DNA of 64,000 nt from NCBI RefSeq assembly GCF_019175385.1, contig NC_083345.1, forward strand, positions 13,416,027-13,480,026, written 5' to 3'. Position 1 is the stretch's first letter, and every line of letters begins with the position of its first letter. Source of the stretch: Lycium barbarum. Taxonomy: Eukaryota; Streptophyta; Magnoliopsida; Solanales; Solanaceae. Made by a program: the position numbers and the translations under genes. The notes under the pieces are model-generated. The model saw only the letters and a list, made by a program, of their open reading frames with translations, had not been told where the DNA came from and made no database searches. Below are positions 49,045 to 61,173 of this stretch, one piece after another.

Positions 49045-49148
49045 TCGATTAGAGTACCTGCAATCAAATAGCAGCTAAGATCAAGATGTTAATACTTGGA
49101 TAATTAAAGTATAAATAGTTTATACTGGCAAAACAGTTGATTTCTAAG

Positions 49149-49166
49149 TCCCCGGCAACGGCGCCA
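49149..49166 (-). other. Primer binding site complementary to tRNA-Asp
   Basis: The minus strand reads TGGCGCCGTTGCCGGGGA, an exact complement of the 3' end of plant tRNA-Asp. It starts 7 nt inside the 5' LTR. tRNA-Asp priming is known for Athila elements. Confidence 0.92.
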
Positions 49167-49172
49167 AAAACT

Positions 49173-50748
49173 TGTTGGCTTCCAACACACATGCAAGTAT
49201 ACGTGATTGCCAAGTAATATAGTGACTTTTGAAGTCGGTTATCGTGTCCACAGAGACTTATGATCAACGGTTCTACGAAATAATACTATTGCCCCTAATT
49301 ATGCAAGTAAATAAAAGGATGTTTGTTTAGGTTACTAAATATAGCAAAAAGGAAATAAACACTACGTATGTGAACAAGTTGTAACAACCGTGGTTATAGA
49401 TTGAATTTATCACAGAGAGCAGACATTCCAGGTTTACGACACTATCGTATTCATGTTACGCATGCGCTATCGTTGACTCTTATTCTTTATCGAGTTACTG
49501 ATTGACAGGGTTAATTTTATGACTACGAATCCCTCGAGTTCTCTAGTCACCTATTTGTATTACTTTCACGCCTATATCTCTATGGTCATGAACATTCATA
49601 CAAACGCATTCATAATTCCTGTATATCAACCAAGTAGGCCGAACTAGGTATATCTTTATCCTAGACGCGAATCTGCTCCCCGATGCCTAGGGTTAGGATC
49701 CTACTCTGCTTAGTCTTCGTTCTAACTTAGTATTCCTCTCTCGAGTTCAATCTAAGAATCAAATATTTATCCTACTGGTCGCGAAGCAGTAAAATAGTTG
49801 TGCACAAGATTAAGCAAATAACTCATATGATACATAGGAGAATTGTCAACCCAAGTTCATACGACAACAATCATACTTTGGCCATAACCCCAGAACAAGG
49901 GAGCTTAGTCGCTCATAGTCGGATTAAAACAATTGAATTTCATGTTCGAATGAAGAAAAGATGAATTTAAGAAGTCTTCCTCCTTTCTCTCTGCGAAATA
50001 ATACGTAATATCCCTCAAAAAACGACTAAGGGTGCTATTTATAGTGTTGAGAAATAACCCTACAAAGCCCACCAAAAACGGGTCTAACAATTTGCATGAG
50101 TACCTTTTCTTCGAGGGAGGTCGCTGAGCGACCCCTAAAACTTGCCAGGGCCTCGCTTTGAGCCATGCTCGGCAAGGTCCCCTTCTCGTTTTACACTTAG
50201 AAAAATTCTGGACTCTTGCATTTTGAAGCCCATGCTCACTGAGCGAGGTCCAAAACTTGCTCATGGCTCGCCCTGAGCCACGCTCGGCGAGGTCACTCTT
50301 CAATTTCACACTTGGACAATTTCTCCAACTTCTGCACTTTTGGACACCACCCTCGCTGAGCGAGGCTTAAAACTCGACTGTGCCTCGCCTTGAGCCACGC
50401 TCGGCGAGGTCACATGTCAACTTTGCACTTAGCCAATTTCTTCCATCTTTGGCAAATTTCATGCTCATCCTCGCTGAGCGAGGTCTAGGGCTCGCCAGTT
50501 GCTCGCTTTGGCCTGAGCTTGGCGAGGCGTCTCTTCATTTTGACAATTAGACGAGTTTTGCGTGCAATTTCCATTTTCGTCTAAATCACCGTGCATTTTC
50601 TCCAAATTGCCTGGTTGCATCAAACACATACGTATTAGCTCGTAATGCAAGAATAATGATTAGTTAGATGTATTTAGCTTAATTCGTCCTCTAAACAAGG
50701 TATAATATGGGTAATATACGGCGGATAAGCATATAAATACGCCTAACA
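49173..50748 (-). repeat. Full 5' LTR of the Athila element
   Basis: 1576 bp, bounded on the minus strand by TGTTAGGCG and AGCCAACA. Its U3-side 662 bp are shared with the truncated 3' LTR. A TATA-like ACTATAAATAGCACC (minus strand, near 50030-50045) may be the promoter. It carries the four-unit GCTGAGCGAGG array at 50119-50527. Confidence 0.88.
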
Positions 50749-51134
50749 TCAGCAATCAATTAGAATAACGATAATAGCAACTTCTGTCTTTGAGGAGCAT
50801 TCTAGAACACTTAAGGGCTAGGGTGAATAAATGAGCCAAACTTTTTTTTTTCTTTTTTTTTCTCATTATTTGAATTATTATTGGACTTGGATTGGCCAAA
50901 AATTATGAAGAAATAGATAAAATTTAGTTAATGTGTGTGTACATATATATAATATTTTATATATTTATTGGTTTGGTTTGGTTCAATTTTCTTTTGGTTT
51001 AACACCAAACTAAACCAAAGGTTATCGGGTTTTTAAAATTTAAAACCAAACCAAGCCGGTTTTCGGTTTTTTAAGTCGGTTTGACTCGATTTACCGGTTC
51101 AGATCGATTTTTCGGTCTAATTTGAACACCTCCG
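50749..51134. mobile_element. Right remnant of the outer GGTTTGGTT-rich hAT-like element
   Basis: Contains GGTTTGGTTTGGTTC and AACCAAACCAAGCCGG, and ends TTTGAACACCTCCG. As reverse complement this resembles the TAGGGGTGTTCA terminus of the element at 30263-30967. It is followed by TGGTGAG (51136-51142), the copy of the 25943-25949 target sequence. The Athila element inserted into this one. Confidence 0.6.
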
Positions 51135-51338
51135 ATGGTGAGGGGGTGAAGTTCTACAATGTGTTACAATTTTTTTTTCTATTTGGAATTCATTCACCCT
51201 CCCGTAGTATTCCCCAAACCGACACAGGTGAACAAGTAGAGTATACTAGGGCGCTTGAGAGAAACATGTCGAAGGAACTTGGCAAAAACCCCAACCAGAA
51301 AAAAAGGCAGTATCTATGTCAGAATGGGGTATAAATTT

Positions 51339-51645
51339 GGGGTGTATTTGATACTGAGGAAAATATATTGAAAAATAAGTGATTTCAAAATCTATTTCCT
51401 AATATTTGATAAAGTGTCAAGAAATATGGTCTCAAGAATCAAGAGCATATATAAATCTAAGCAAATATTATTGGGGTTGGGTGGGGTGGGTGTTTGAAGG
51501 TGCTGAGATCGGAAGGAGACTATGCGCATAGAATATGACTTATGGAATTTATTTTTTCTATTCTCAGTAGGAAAGTTATTTTTCTGATTTTTACGGAACT
51601 TATTAATCAAAATAGAAGGAAAAAATCTGATATTTTCACACACCC
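51339..51645. mobile_element. MITE with G-rich core (unit C copy)
   Basis: Counterpart of 8160-8564: left end GGGGTGTATTTGATACTGAG, right end TATTTTCACACACCC, G-rich middle GGGTGGGGTGGGTG near 51478. Confidence 0.6.
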
Positions 51646-52527
51646 TTGATTTTAATTAATCTCATCATTTAGCTTTAGTGTAGATTCAATTAAGGTGATT
51701 TTGTTCTCTAAATAGAATTAAAGTTATTTAATAGTAATTCCTAAAAAGAAATTCTTTGCATTTCTTATGAGAATAAAGTTCAGTGCATGTATTCAATAAC
51801 ATTGCCCAAAGTGCATTGGAGAATTTTCCTCCATTTTCCCCAAATTGTCATTAATGAAAGGCAGCAATGTGGTGGAATTCATAGGTTGGGTAGAGGTGGC
51901 TGACATATTTGTTACCATATGGTAGGCACCATTTGACCTTATTGATTCATAAACACACCTCTTCATGCATAGCATTTGGCCACTAATCTAGCAAGAAATT
52001 AAATTATATAGCTTCCTCCCACTTTCACTTTCACACATCACCATTTTTTTATATTATATAATTTCTTCAATGTCGACACTCAGTTACCTCTCTTTTTTCA
52101 AATTTTCATTTTTTGTCGAGGTGAACTAGGGATTCAAATAGGGGAAAATAAGGGTAAAATTCATAAATAGCCACTTTGTAACTCCTATAATTGAAGAGTG
52201 GTGATCGTTATAGAGTTTTAAATTCCACAAATGAACGTCCGCAATGGAATTTAAGTCCATGACAGTCGCTAATTTTCAATTATAAGATTGAAAAGTGATC
52301 AACGAATACTATTTCAACATAAAATAGACAGAAAGTGTGTGGTGACAATTGAATTTGTACACGTAAAATACAAAATAATACTCTATCCCATTATGTTTAT
52401 TTGTTACTTTAGTAAAAGGAAAAAATTGGTTCAAAATCTTTTGTTACTTAATGATCTAAAGAAACATTAATTTTTTTCCAGTTTCACCTTTGCTATTCTA
52501 GAAAACGCATGATCATTATTACTCATT
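51646..52527. other. Duplicated intergenic DNA of unit C, no gene
   Basis: Collinear with 8565-9504. No supported exon. It includes a section not seen in unit A around 52150-52330. Confidence 0.45.
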
Positions 52528-52700
52528 TAAGAAGGTTATAATTGGTGAAGCCTTAGCCATTAGGAAAGCACTTCCACATGTGGCTCAGTATAGTTGGAAA
52601 AAGTTCGTCTCTTCTCAAATGCAAAGAATATGGTTGATATGCCCACTAGAAGATCTTAGTTATGAGAACATTTGGAAGCTCATAACATATGTGTATAATG
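52528..52700 (+). pseudogene. RNase H-like remnant (unit C copy)
   Basis: Frame reads IGEALAIRKALPHVAQYSWK, then diverges into other frames over the region that in unit A reads SDAKNMVDML. It is the counterpart of 9505-9680, with independent damage. Confidence 0.5.
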
Positions 52701-54773
52701 TAAATATCTTATTTCTAGATCTTGGAATATAGTTGTGTCCGGTTAACTGGTCCAAAGATATTTACATGACAATGACGTTTGATAATTGTGACAAATATCA
52801 GTGATGGTTAATGATAATGGTGAATGATAAGGTGATTGGCGATAATTATTGATTGCTAATGGTGTATAGTGCATGAATGGTAAATGTTATGGTAATTATA
52901 GTCGGTGGCTATGTAAATGGTGGCTAGTTGTGATGACAACTAATTGTTAATGGTCGGCGAAAGTGGTTGTTGTGAATGAGAATGGTGGTCGTGGATGATG
53001 ATAGTTGATAATGTTGGGCGACGAAAATAGTTAGTACTAAAAGTGGATGGAATAGTGGTAAATTGTTATTTTTGTAGAATTCATTGGATAGACATCTTAC
53101 CGATATTAAGACGTTATACATCTTAATCACAAAGATCTATTCAGATTTCTTAAGTGTTGTAAAATAATAAACAAAATAAATGCACTTAACAATTAAGATC
53201 AAACCTAAAAATAAACTTAATAACTAAGATTTAAATGATTAAATAAAAAAATTCATTACATGCAAATAAATGAGGCTTAAATCGGCCGCACTCCGCCCAT
53301 TTTGTCTTGCACAATGAAAATAAGCTCATTAATAAATTGGCACTAGAAATCTAGATCATGTCTAGTCGTTACTCGTTAGCGGGCTTTTGAAGTAGTCTCG
53401 TGCTCACATTAATTGTAGATATGGTCAAGGCATTTTTTAAGCCACTTAATTAGACAAAATGATTATATGGTTCTTACTTCTTAGCATACCAATTTTAATT
53501 CCTTCGAAGTTCTAGATGAATTTTGTGGAATAACTAAGTCAGTGCATTTTCCATACCTCGTTATATTTAATATAATTTCTTAAATGAAAAATTTAATGAG
53601 ATGCAAGTCTCTCTACGAAATCTAGATGACTGAGACTCCATTTTAGATTAAAAATATATTCCGCAAGAAGTCTTCATGGTTGTGGTTGAAAATGTTTAAA
53701 CAGAAAATTCAGGTTTTTCTTCATCTTTTTTCATCGATTATTTTGTCTATTTAAACTTCTTGAAGTATATCCAATAAGAAAATCTTAGTTAGTTAGCGAT
53801 CTGAATTATTTTTACTGGTGAGAGTTCGATTCCACTTTATAATCTCTCCGAATTTTCCCATTAGAAAATATTTTAAAAAATATATTCAACGCTTTTGCTC
53901 CGGCTGGGTCAATAGCCGTCCGTAGTAAAAAATGTAATTAATATTTAAAGAAAGAAGTAAAAATAAGGAGACAAATCTTACGTTGTTACACACTATCAAA
54001 TAAAGATTAAAAAAAATTAGTCTTTTCAATGATTTACTGGGTTATTGTTTTTTGAAATGAATTTACTTGGTCATTCAATTTGAGTTTCCTCTTTACATAC
54101 TTTTTAGGTTTAAAAAAGTTCTAACCTTATTGTTCATTTGTATAACAATATATCTTAAGAACTCATTTTTATTGTTATACATGTATAGATATATGATGGT
54201 TATTATATCTTGTCTCTGTTGGATCTTATGTTCTTGTTATCAGATTCTGACAACCTATTTAGGATCTCATTTCTGCTATGTTTTTTGCTTGTTAATTGGC
54301 ATTAACTGAAAGTTAGTGCATTTCGATTGAAGAAAATAAAATAAAAAATCTTAATTGTAAAAAGAGAAGAAATGACCTGTTCTAGCCAGCGGCCCTTTTG
54401 GGGATGGGTTGGGCCCTTTTTGAGGTCCTTTCAAATGACGGATCCATTTTGGCGGCTCTAGCCTTGAAAGTACTTCTGTGTTCATCAGCAATTCGAGATT
54501 GACTACTACGAGACTTTAGTCTTGCTGTTCGTTCTATAATATGAATAGTAGTAGATTGTGGAACATTATGATACAAGAAATATACACTTATGCTCCGGAA
54601 AAATGTTATTTGACTAGAGAGACAAAAATTAAAGACCAGCACAAAAGAGGGCCAAAATTTCAAGTGACCCCTGGCTGTTCCTTTTTAGTTTTGGGCCTGT
54701 TCGTCAGTTAGAGATCCAAAAAAGAACGATAAGACCAACTTACAAACACAATCTGGTGGGCTAAGAAACAAGT
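52701..54773. other. Duplicated intergenic DNA of unit C, no gene
   Basis: Collinear with 9681-11995, including the GGT/GAT-rich stretch at 52790-53060. No supported gene. Confidence 0.5.
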
Positions 54774-55085
54774 GAGATGAAGCCCAATTATGCGGGACCT
54801 GTTTTGGGTCATTGGCACTTATGTCCTTATAATATTGTGCTGATCTTATTTTTGCCCTTCGTAACAAATAACTATTTCGCGGAGGATAAATTAATGTTTT
54901 TCGCATCATAATGTCCGACAAGGTATGTCCCGTATGACTTAAAAACTTATGCCCACTAGGCATGAGTTCGATTGCTAGAGGGAAAAATATTAAAGACCAA
55001 CCCATTTGAAGGACAAGTCGTGCAATTTCCTCACCAACTTTGGATATCCGTCTGAATTACGGAGATATACTTTTTAAGTTTACTA
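54774..55085. other. Intergenic, no feature recognised
   Basis: Beyond the end of the segmental duplication. No gene is seen. Confidence 0.5.
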
Positions 55086-55357
55086 CTCCCTCGTTTCAAT
55101 ATACATGTCCACTAGCTTTTTTTTTTTTGGTTTAAAATAAGTGTCCACTTACATATGAAAGAAGGAATTAACTTTATTTTTTCCGATTTGCCCCTTTTTA
55201 CTCAAGGCAATAAATAAGCAAGAGTCTTATTAATTAAGGGTAGTTAAGTCAAAATACTTAAAAAAAATTTAGGAGTTAAAGTTTTCTTATAGGAGTTAGT
55301 GTTTTCTTAAGTGGTGTGAAAAAGGCTAAGTGGACAGTTATTTTAAACCGGAGGGAG
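55086..55357. mobile_element. Stowaway-type MITE
   Basis: Left end CTCCCTCGTTTCAATATACA, reverse complement of right end CTCCCTCCGGTTTAAAATAA. TA on both sides, 272 bp. Confidence 0.78.
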
Positions 55358-55743
55358 TATTTAGTTCTACATTAGTAACTTATACATATTCAATAAAAAT
55401 TTTAAAAATAAATATAGAATTTGGACCAAAATTATTGAGATCGACCGAACTCAGTAGCGGAGCCACTCTTTGCCAAGGGGTGTCAATTCGCGGGAACTTT
55501 ACATTGCGTAGATAGATAAGAGACACATTATATGTTGACTCCACTTGTCTTTTTGATATTTCTACTTCTTTATATTTTGTCACTCCTTGGTGAAAATTCT
55601 GACTTTACCATTGGCCGAATCCATAATTCGTTTTCTAACTCCACCCTTGATTTCTTATGTAGAAATCTTTACCACTTATCCCTTTTTTACTGGGTGGGAA
55701 TCGGAGTTCTTTCTAGCTGGCCATACTCAATAGAGTCATACTA

Positions 55744-56005
55744 CTCCCTCTGTCTCATATTAGTTGTTTTGTTTCGCTTTTCGAGAGTCAAATTGATCAA
55801 TCTTTTGAGCTAAATTGGATTACATCAATTCAATATTTTTAAATTATAATTTAGATATTCAAAAACTACATGAAAAGTGTTACAAGTTGCAATTCTTGTC
55901 ATATCAATATGGTGAAAAAATATATCTCAAAATGTTGATAAATTTTTTTATATAATTTGACTTTTAAAAAAAGAAAGTGGACAAGTAATATGAGACTGAG
56001 GGAGT
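55744..56005. mobile_element. Stowaway-type MITE
   Basis: Left end CTCCCTCTGTCTCATATTAG, reverse complement of right end CTCCCTCAGTCTCATATTAC. TA on both sides, 262 bp. Confidence 0.82.
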
Positions 56006-59000
56006 ACTATATGTTACGAAGTTTACGTAGCATAACTTAAGCCATCGGAATTGGTTGATTGAGGGAAATTAAAGATGGAAGAGTGGATAAGCATCGGTAA
56101 GTGGATGAAAATATCCGACATGATCCGTTTGTTTTGGTGAATATGATGCAATACTTTTATTCCCATTTTTTCTGGTAAAATGCAAATCCCTAAATACCTT
56201 AATTCTCAACCTTTTCTCACCCAAAGTCGGAGAAACCAGTGTGTTTGACTATCTCCACGTGTTCTATTTTTCTTTAATTTATTTATTTTTTATTTTTATG
56301 CTTGTACTCTTTGCACGAGCACACTCCACGATAAATTGTTTTAAAAAAAATACATTTTCAATAAATTAAAAGAAGAATAACGATATTTTCTCCCGCAAGA
56401 ACAAGTTAATCCAGGAGGCTGTTATATCAAGTCTTTGTATCTAATATTGTAACAATTATGTATAGAAATAGAAAGCCAATAGAACCCTGACCAGGTGGTT
56501 GAAGGAGCTGTATAGAAAATCAAAAAGATATGAGGTGAAGATGGTTAAAAATATTTGGCCGAGAAGTCTCCCGTCAAATCGCATGCATTTGAAAATGGTC
56601 AAATACATAAGCGGTCTTTTAAACTTGTCCTTTTTTTCATTTTAATACCTAAATTAGAATTAATACTTATGAGATACTTCAATTTTAATAAATGTGTACC
56701 TAATAACACACTTTAATATGAATTAATAGAGACAATACCAACTTGTGAAGGGAACACAAGGTCGTGATCTGCCCCACACACACTAGCAGAGAGAATAAAA
56801 ATTTAATGGGTGGGATTTGGAGTTCTAATAGAGCCAATTCAAGGTAACGACCAAAAATGATCAGAGAAAAAAACCGCAATTATAATCAGAGGAACAAAAG
56901 CATGTGCTTGTGTGTTCAACAAAAAAATTGACCACGAGTATAGACAAATGATTCGTAAGGATGAGTTAAAATAAATATACAACCGAAAATACTGAATGGC
57001 CACTAGCAAATAAATATTTCTGATAATACATGTGGTTAGTGCTAAAACAGAGAGTCCAAGAATATCAATTTATAATTTATCTATTATTTAATTACTCATT
57101 TAATCAATTAATTAGATAACCACAAAAATTATGTACCGACACAGTTTACAGAATGTTTCTGAAGGGGTATGGACTGGTGCCCACATGATATCTGATTCAC
57201 GTAATTGAAGATCTTCCAGTAAATCAACCTTCGTTGACTGATCAAAACTCTAGATTTATTTTAAAAATAAATATATAGTTGGAGCAATAATATTCCAAAG
57301 AAAAAGTAGTAGCAGAAGAAAGCACCTTTCACATTCTTTAATATAAAGTCCTGATTTGCAATTTTAGTTAGGTCCTTTGACTCTAGTCAACTCAAACTTT
57401 TTGTTGTCAATTTCACACCTATGATAATTCTCCAATATCATTGATGTTGGATAACTTATTTTTCTTGTTTTCGTGAAATTGTGTTGAATTGAAGAAATGT
57501 CACATTTTGAGCTGCTAGACTTAAATAAATAGAATGCTCCGTTAAAATGAGCAAGGACAATGAACCATTTACTTAATTTCTTGAATCTTGGAACTCTAGT
57601 TATAGAAAATTTCTGATATTTTGTCGAACTAATCAAAATATCACGAGTTTATATTCAATTATCAGTTGGAGTCCCTTTTAACTTATTAAACTGACGAAAT
57701 TCCACTCCTCAATGGCTCAAACTTGAATATTTATAGAATCAAATTCGAAAATTATTTCTATTTTGATCACTCCTTAAATCTAGTTGACTTGTGTCGAATT
57801 CATTTAAAACTTTCAGCACGAAGAAGAAAAAAATTCCACAAGTGTAATCACCATATATGTTGAAAGTCTCATGCCCAGAAATGTCAATTTTACCTCACCA
57901 AAGAAAGTGAGATAACTAGAATATAACATGCCTTTCTGAAATTCCTTGATTAATCAATTAGTAAAGGTTAAACACGAAAAGAAAAAGGAAGGAGGTTAAT
58001 TTGAAAAGGAGGTTAATTTGAAGTAGCTACAGTGTTTCGTCAAATCAAACACAGTAGAGGTTTAAGCAATCCATGTGATTGCCAACTAATCACTTATCAT
58101 CAACTAAATTATTCAGTACTCCACTAATGGAAAATAAATTGTTCATATGCTGTTTGTCTTCATGGCTTCGGACCCTCATTAATCAATGTTCGTGCACCAA
58201 TTATAATTAACTTTTAACAAAAAGCTACTACAATATCTAAACAATCAAAAATAGTTGACATGATGACCACTCCTAATTAATCTTTTATATAACAGGAAAT
58301 TTGTCTTTCTTCGTTACTGCACTATACATATACTATAATGCTTCAGTTTATCGCAATTTATTTTTCTTTTTTCTTTGGAGTACGTGGTTATTACACATTG
58401 AAGAACCAGAACTTTTATACATATCAATATTTCTTTGTAGTAAATTGTTTATTTGGAATAAGTTTTCTCCGCGATAAAGTCAAGAGCAAGTCAGTTACGC
58501 TAAAATTATAGGATTCAAATCACATAATCTTGACTTGACTCCGACAAGTATTATACTCTGAACTCATTTATAACAGAATACTTGCTTTGTACCGTATTCC
58601 CTTCGTCAATGTTACAAAAAGATAAGCAAAAGGAATCGAGCTACTTATTTGTCATGTAACACGAAAAAATGTAGTAGTATCTTAAGGACCTAACATAAGT
58701 CAAATACCTAATGCATATATAACATAAGATTAAAAACGTATATTCTTCAGAGTGGAATTCATTTGAAAATGATGGCCGGATGAAAGTATCTAATTTTCAA
58801 AGTAAAGTTAGACATTGAACTCTCAATTATTTTTCTTCAAATATATAGAATATGAACAGAGTTAGAAATTACATCACAATTAGTACTGTATAAATTGCAT
58901 TTCTATACTTTAATATGGAAAATTTACTTGACCACTTAAAAGTACAAATAATAACAGAGGGAAAACAGACATTAATACTTCAAAACCTAATTTATGTCAT

Positions 59001-59285
59001 CTGCCGCTGCCCTGTCTTGAAGAAGTCCATTTAAGGGCTTATTTCAAACATTAATGGAAATGTCTTCTCACCGACTGCTATCCATATCTCCTTACCATTA
59101 AAATTTAAAACTAGTCCTTCACTGCCCCATTTGCATTAAAACTTCTGTGGGACATTATTTCTGTGTACAATATTCAGATGCATTATTATTGCATTAACAT
59201 AAGTTTTCAAATTTAGGTGAAGCATTATCTTGGAAAACAATAATAGGAGTACTTGGACGGTCTTTTATTTTTAGTATAGTATAAA
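56006..59285. other. Intergenic region, no supported gene
   Basis: About 3.3 kb of AT-rich DNA. A 90-codon frame on the minus strand (57364-57636) has no domain or codon pattern I recognise and no splice context, so it is not called. No RNA gene was found. Confidence 0.5.
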
Positions 59286-59960
59286 CGGAGAAGACTCAAA
59301 TATGCCATCGAACTATCGAAAATGGCTCATTTATGCCACATCAATAGTTTGACTCATTTATGTCATCGCCCGTTATCAAAATGACCCATCCATGCCATTT
59401 TTCACTAACGCCAGCTTTACAATACCAGATATGATACGTGACCTCCAACTAGATTATGGTTGTGGGTGGGTTAGGTGTATGAGTAGTATTTTTTATTAAT
59501 TTGAAATTTAAAATTGGGCTTGTTTAATTAAACGACGTAGACCTCTAATCATAGGCGGAGCTAGAATTTGAGGTTTGTGGGTTACGAATTCAAATCTTTA
59601 AGTTACTGGGTTCTAAATTACTAATTGATACATATTACTTAAATTTCTTAGCAAATAGGAGTATAAGGTTTGAACGAAAGCTTGTGAGTTCGGCTGAACC
59701 AGTCTTCGACACTGTGGCTCCGCCATTGCCTCTAATTGAAGGACACGCTTCATATTTGGTATTATAAAATCGGCGTCAGTGAAAATGGCATGGATGAGTC
59801 ATTTTGGTAACGGGCGAGGGCATAAATGAGTCAAACTATTGATGAGTAGCATAAATGAGTCATTTCCAATAGTTCGATGACATAAATGAGCCAAACTATT
59901 GACGAGTGACATAAATTAATCATTTTCGATAGTTCAATGAGATATTTGAGCCTTGTTCGT
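59286..59960. mobile_element. Foldback (long-TIR) element with 8-bp target duplication
   Basis: Inverted arms of over 100 bp. The left starts CGGAGAAGACTCAAATATGC and the right reads, as reverse complement, CGAACAAGGCTCAAATATCT; both continue with GAACTATCGAAAATG. The flanking AGTATAAA is at 59278-59285 and 59961-59968. Within the right arm the CATAAATGAGTCA-type unit is repeated. It carries a nested MITE. Confidence 0.85.
59550..59728. mobile_element. hAT-type MITE nested in the foldback element
   Basis: 179 bp, ends CATAGGCGGAGCTAG and, as reverse complement, CAATGGCGGAGCCAC. Perfect 8-bp target duplication CCTCTAAT at 59542-59549 and 59729-59736. Confidence 0.92.
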
Positions 59961-61173
59961 AGTATAAATAAAAGTGACTTTACCTTGGATCATGAAGCAT
60001 GGGATGAAAATGACAGTGAAAGTGTTCAATCCCAACATCTGGAAAGGGATTTCACATGTTCTGATTCATTGGGGCACCCCTCCCAAGAGGTCCATACCCT
60101 AATTATGTAGGTCCATATACACCCCCTACTGATTTAAAATAGAACGAATTTAACTTATATATAGTTATTTACTTTATTTTCTTGGTTATTAGGAGCCATT
60201 TGGATATAAAAATCACTAAAAAAAATTAAAATATTATTTGGTTATAAAATAAACCGATTTTTTGGTTAGTTTTTCAAATTCTTTTTTTCATAAAATTTTA
60301 ACTTTTTTTAAGTGCAATACATGTCCAAAGATAACTTCAGATATCATTTTTCAGCTTCAACTTTAAAAACTATTTTTGTTTTCAAATATTAATCATATCT
60401 ATATCCAATTGTACTAAGTATTAATACAACCACTTTGTTATAGGTCACTAATTTGATAGTGTAAAAGAATTTGACGCTGTCTGTGCAAAAATAAACTGAA
60501 ATAGAGCCAACAGCCACCCCTCTCCAAGCAACACAACTAGTGGCCTAACACTTCCAATCTTGACTAGCTAGGAGTACATTACAAGGAATTTGCATGTTCA
60601 TTGACTTTTATTTCACATGGCTTTTTCTATAAAATAACTATATGCATCAGGAAAAAGGTATAAAAAATTAAATGAAGTTACCAACTTATTCTGATCTAAA
60701 CCCCTAATAATGGATGCATTTTGAAAAGGGTAAAAGTTAGTGATGGAAAAGAAAGAGGTAAAGAATCAATTCCATAATCCCCCCACAAGTTTGCCACTTG
60801 GCTTTAATGAGGAGTTTCCTTGCTGTTTCTTTTCCTCATATGACCTATATTCCTCCATAAAAAATAAATAGAGAATCAAGACAATAACTTGATCATGTTA
60901 GTACTTTTATAAGTGGTAAATACAGCAAAGCAAGAGGATATAATGCAACAGTAGTAGTTAACACCTAGGCATATACATTCAATTCTTGCTTCAATGAAAA
61001 AAGCCAAACTGGTATTCTTAGCTGCTGATCATTCATTGAAGTAAGATATAGACATATCAATAGAGAAGTTCAAATATTACACCATCTTTCAGACACATCC
61101 ATCTACCTAGCTACTACATCTCTTCATTTGCACCTTTCATGATGCATTGCTAGCTTAGAAGATAGTGAAAAGG
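59961..61173 (+). promoter_or_regulatory. Upstream region of the IQD gene
   Basis: Non-coding DNA up to the IQD start codon. AT-rich TATA-like stretches (for example TTTATAAG near 60906) exist, but I cannot choose one as the core promoter. Confidence 0.3.

Larger units (their letters stand above)
25983..50748 (-). mobile_element. Athila-type Ty3/gypsy LTR retrotransposon, degenerate and carrying nested insertions
   Basis: Order on the minus strand: 5' LTR (49173-50748), tRNA-Asp primer site, gag, protease, RT, RNase H, integrase, long non-coding/env-like region, polypurine tract, and a truncated 3' LTR (25983-26653). The LTR begins TGTTAGGCG and ends AGCCAACA. After removing four later insertions, about 12.1 kb remain, which suits Athila. 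The RT/IN sequence style (for example [25 protein letters not shown] region) and the env-like ORF support Athila. All reading frames contain stops or frameshifts, so it is not autonomous. Confidence 0.9.
16205..54773. repeat. Segmental duplication unit C, interrupted by large insertions
   Basis: The homology blocks are 16205-16424 and 20453-24081 (3' flank plus gene C), 24792-25949, and 51135-54773 (5' flank). Each is collinear with unit A. The join at about 16205 switches from B-type upstream sequence (GTGTGGTTTTCTTG-like) to C-type downstream sequence (AATCTGTCAAATAACAAGG), so it is a duplication junction. Without insertions the unit would be about 9 kb. Confidence 0.75.

Noticed and set aside
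25983..50748. Reading the GCTGAGCGAGG repeats as a CRISPR-like array
   Set aside because: The spacers are homologous to each other, the units lie in LTRs, and the organism is a plant.
57364..57636. 90-codon frame on the minus strand
   Set aside because: No recognised domain, no splice or promoter context and no duplicate; likely chance.
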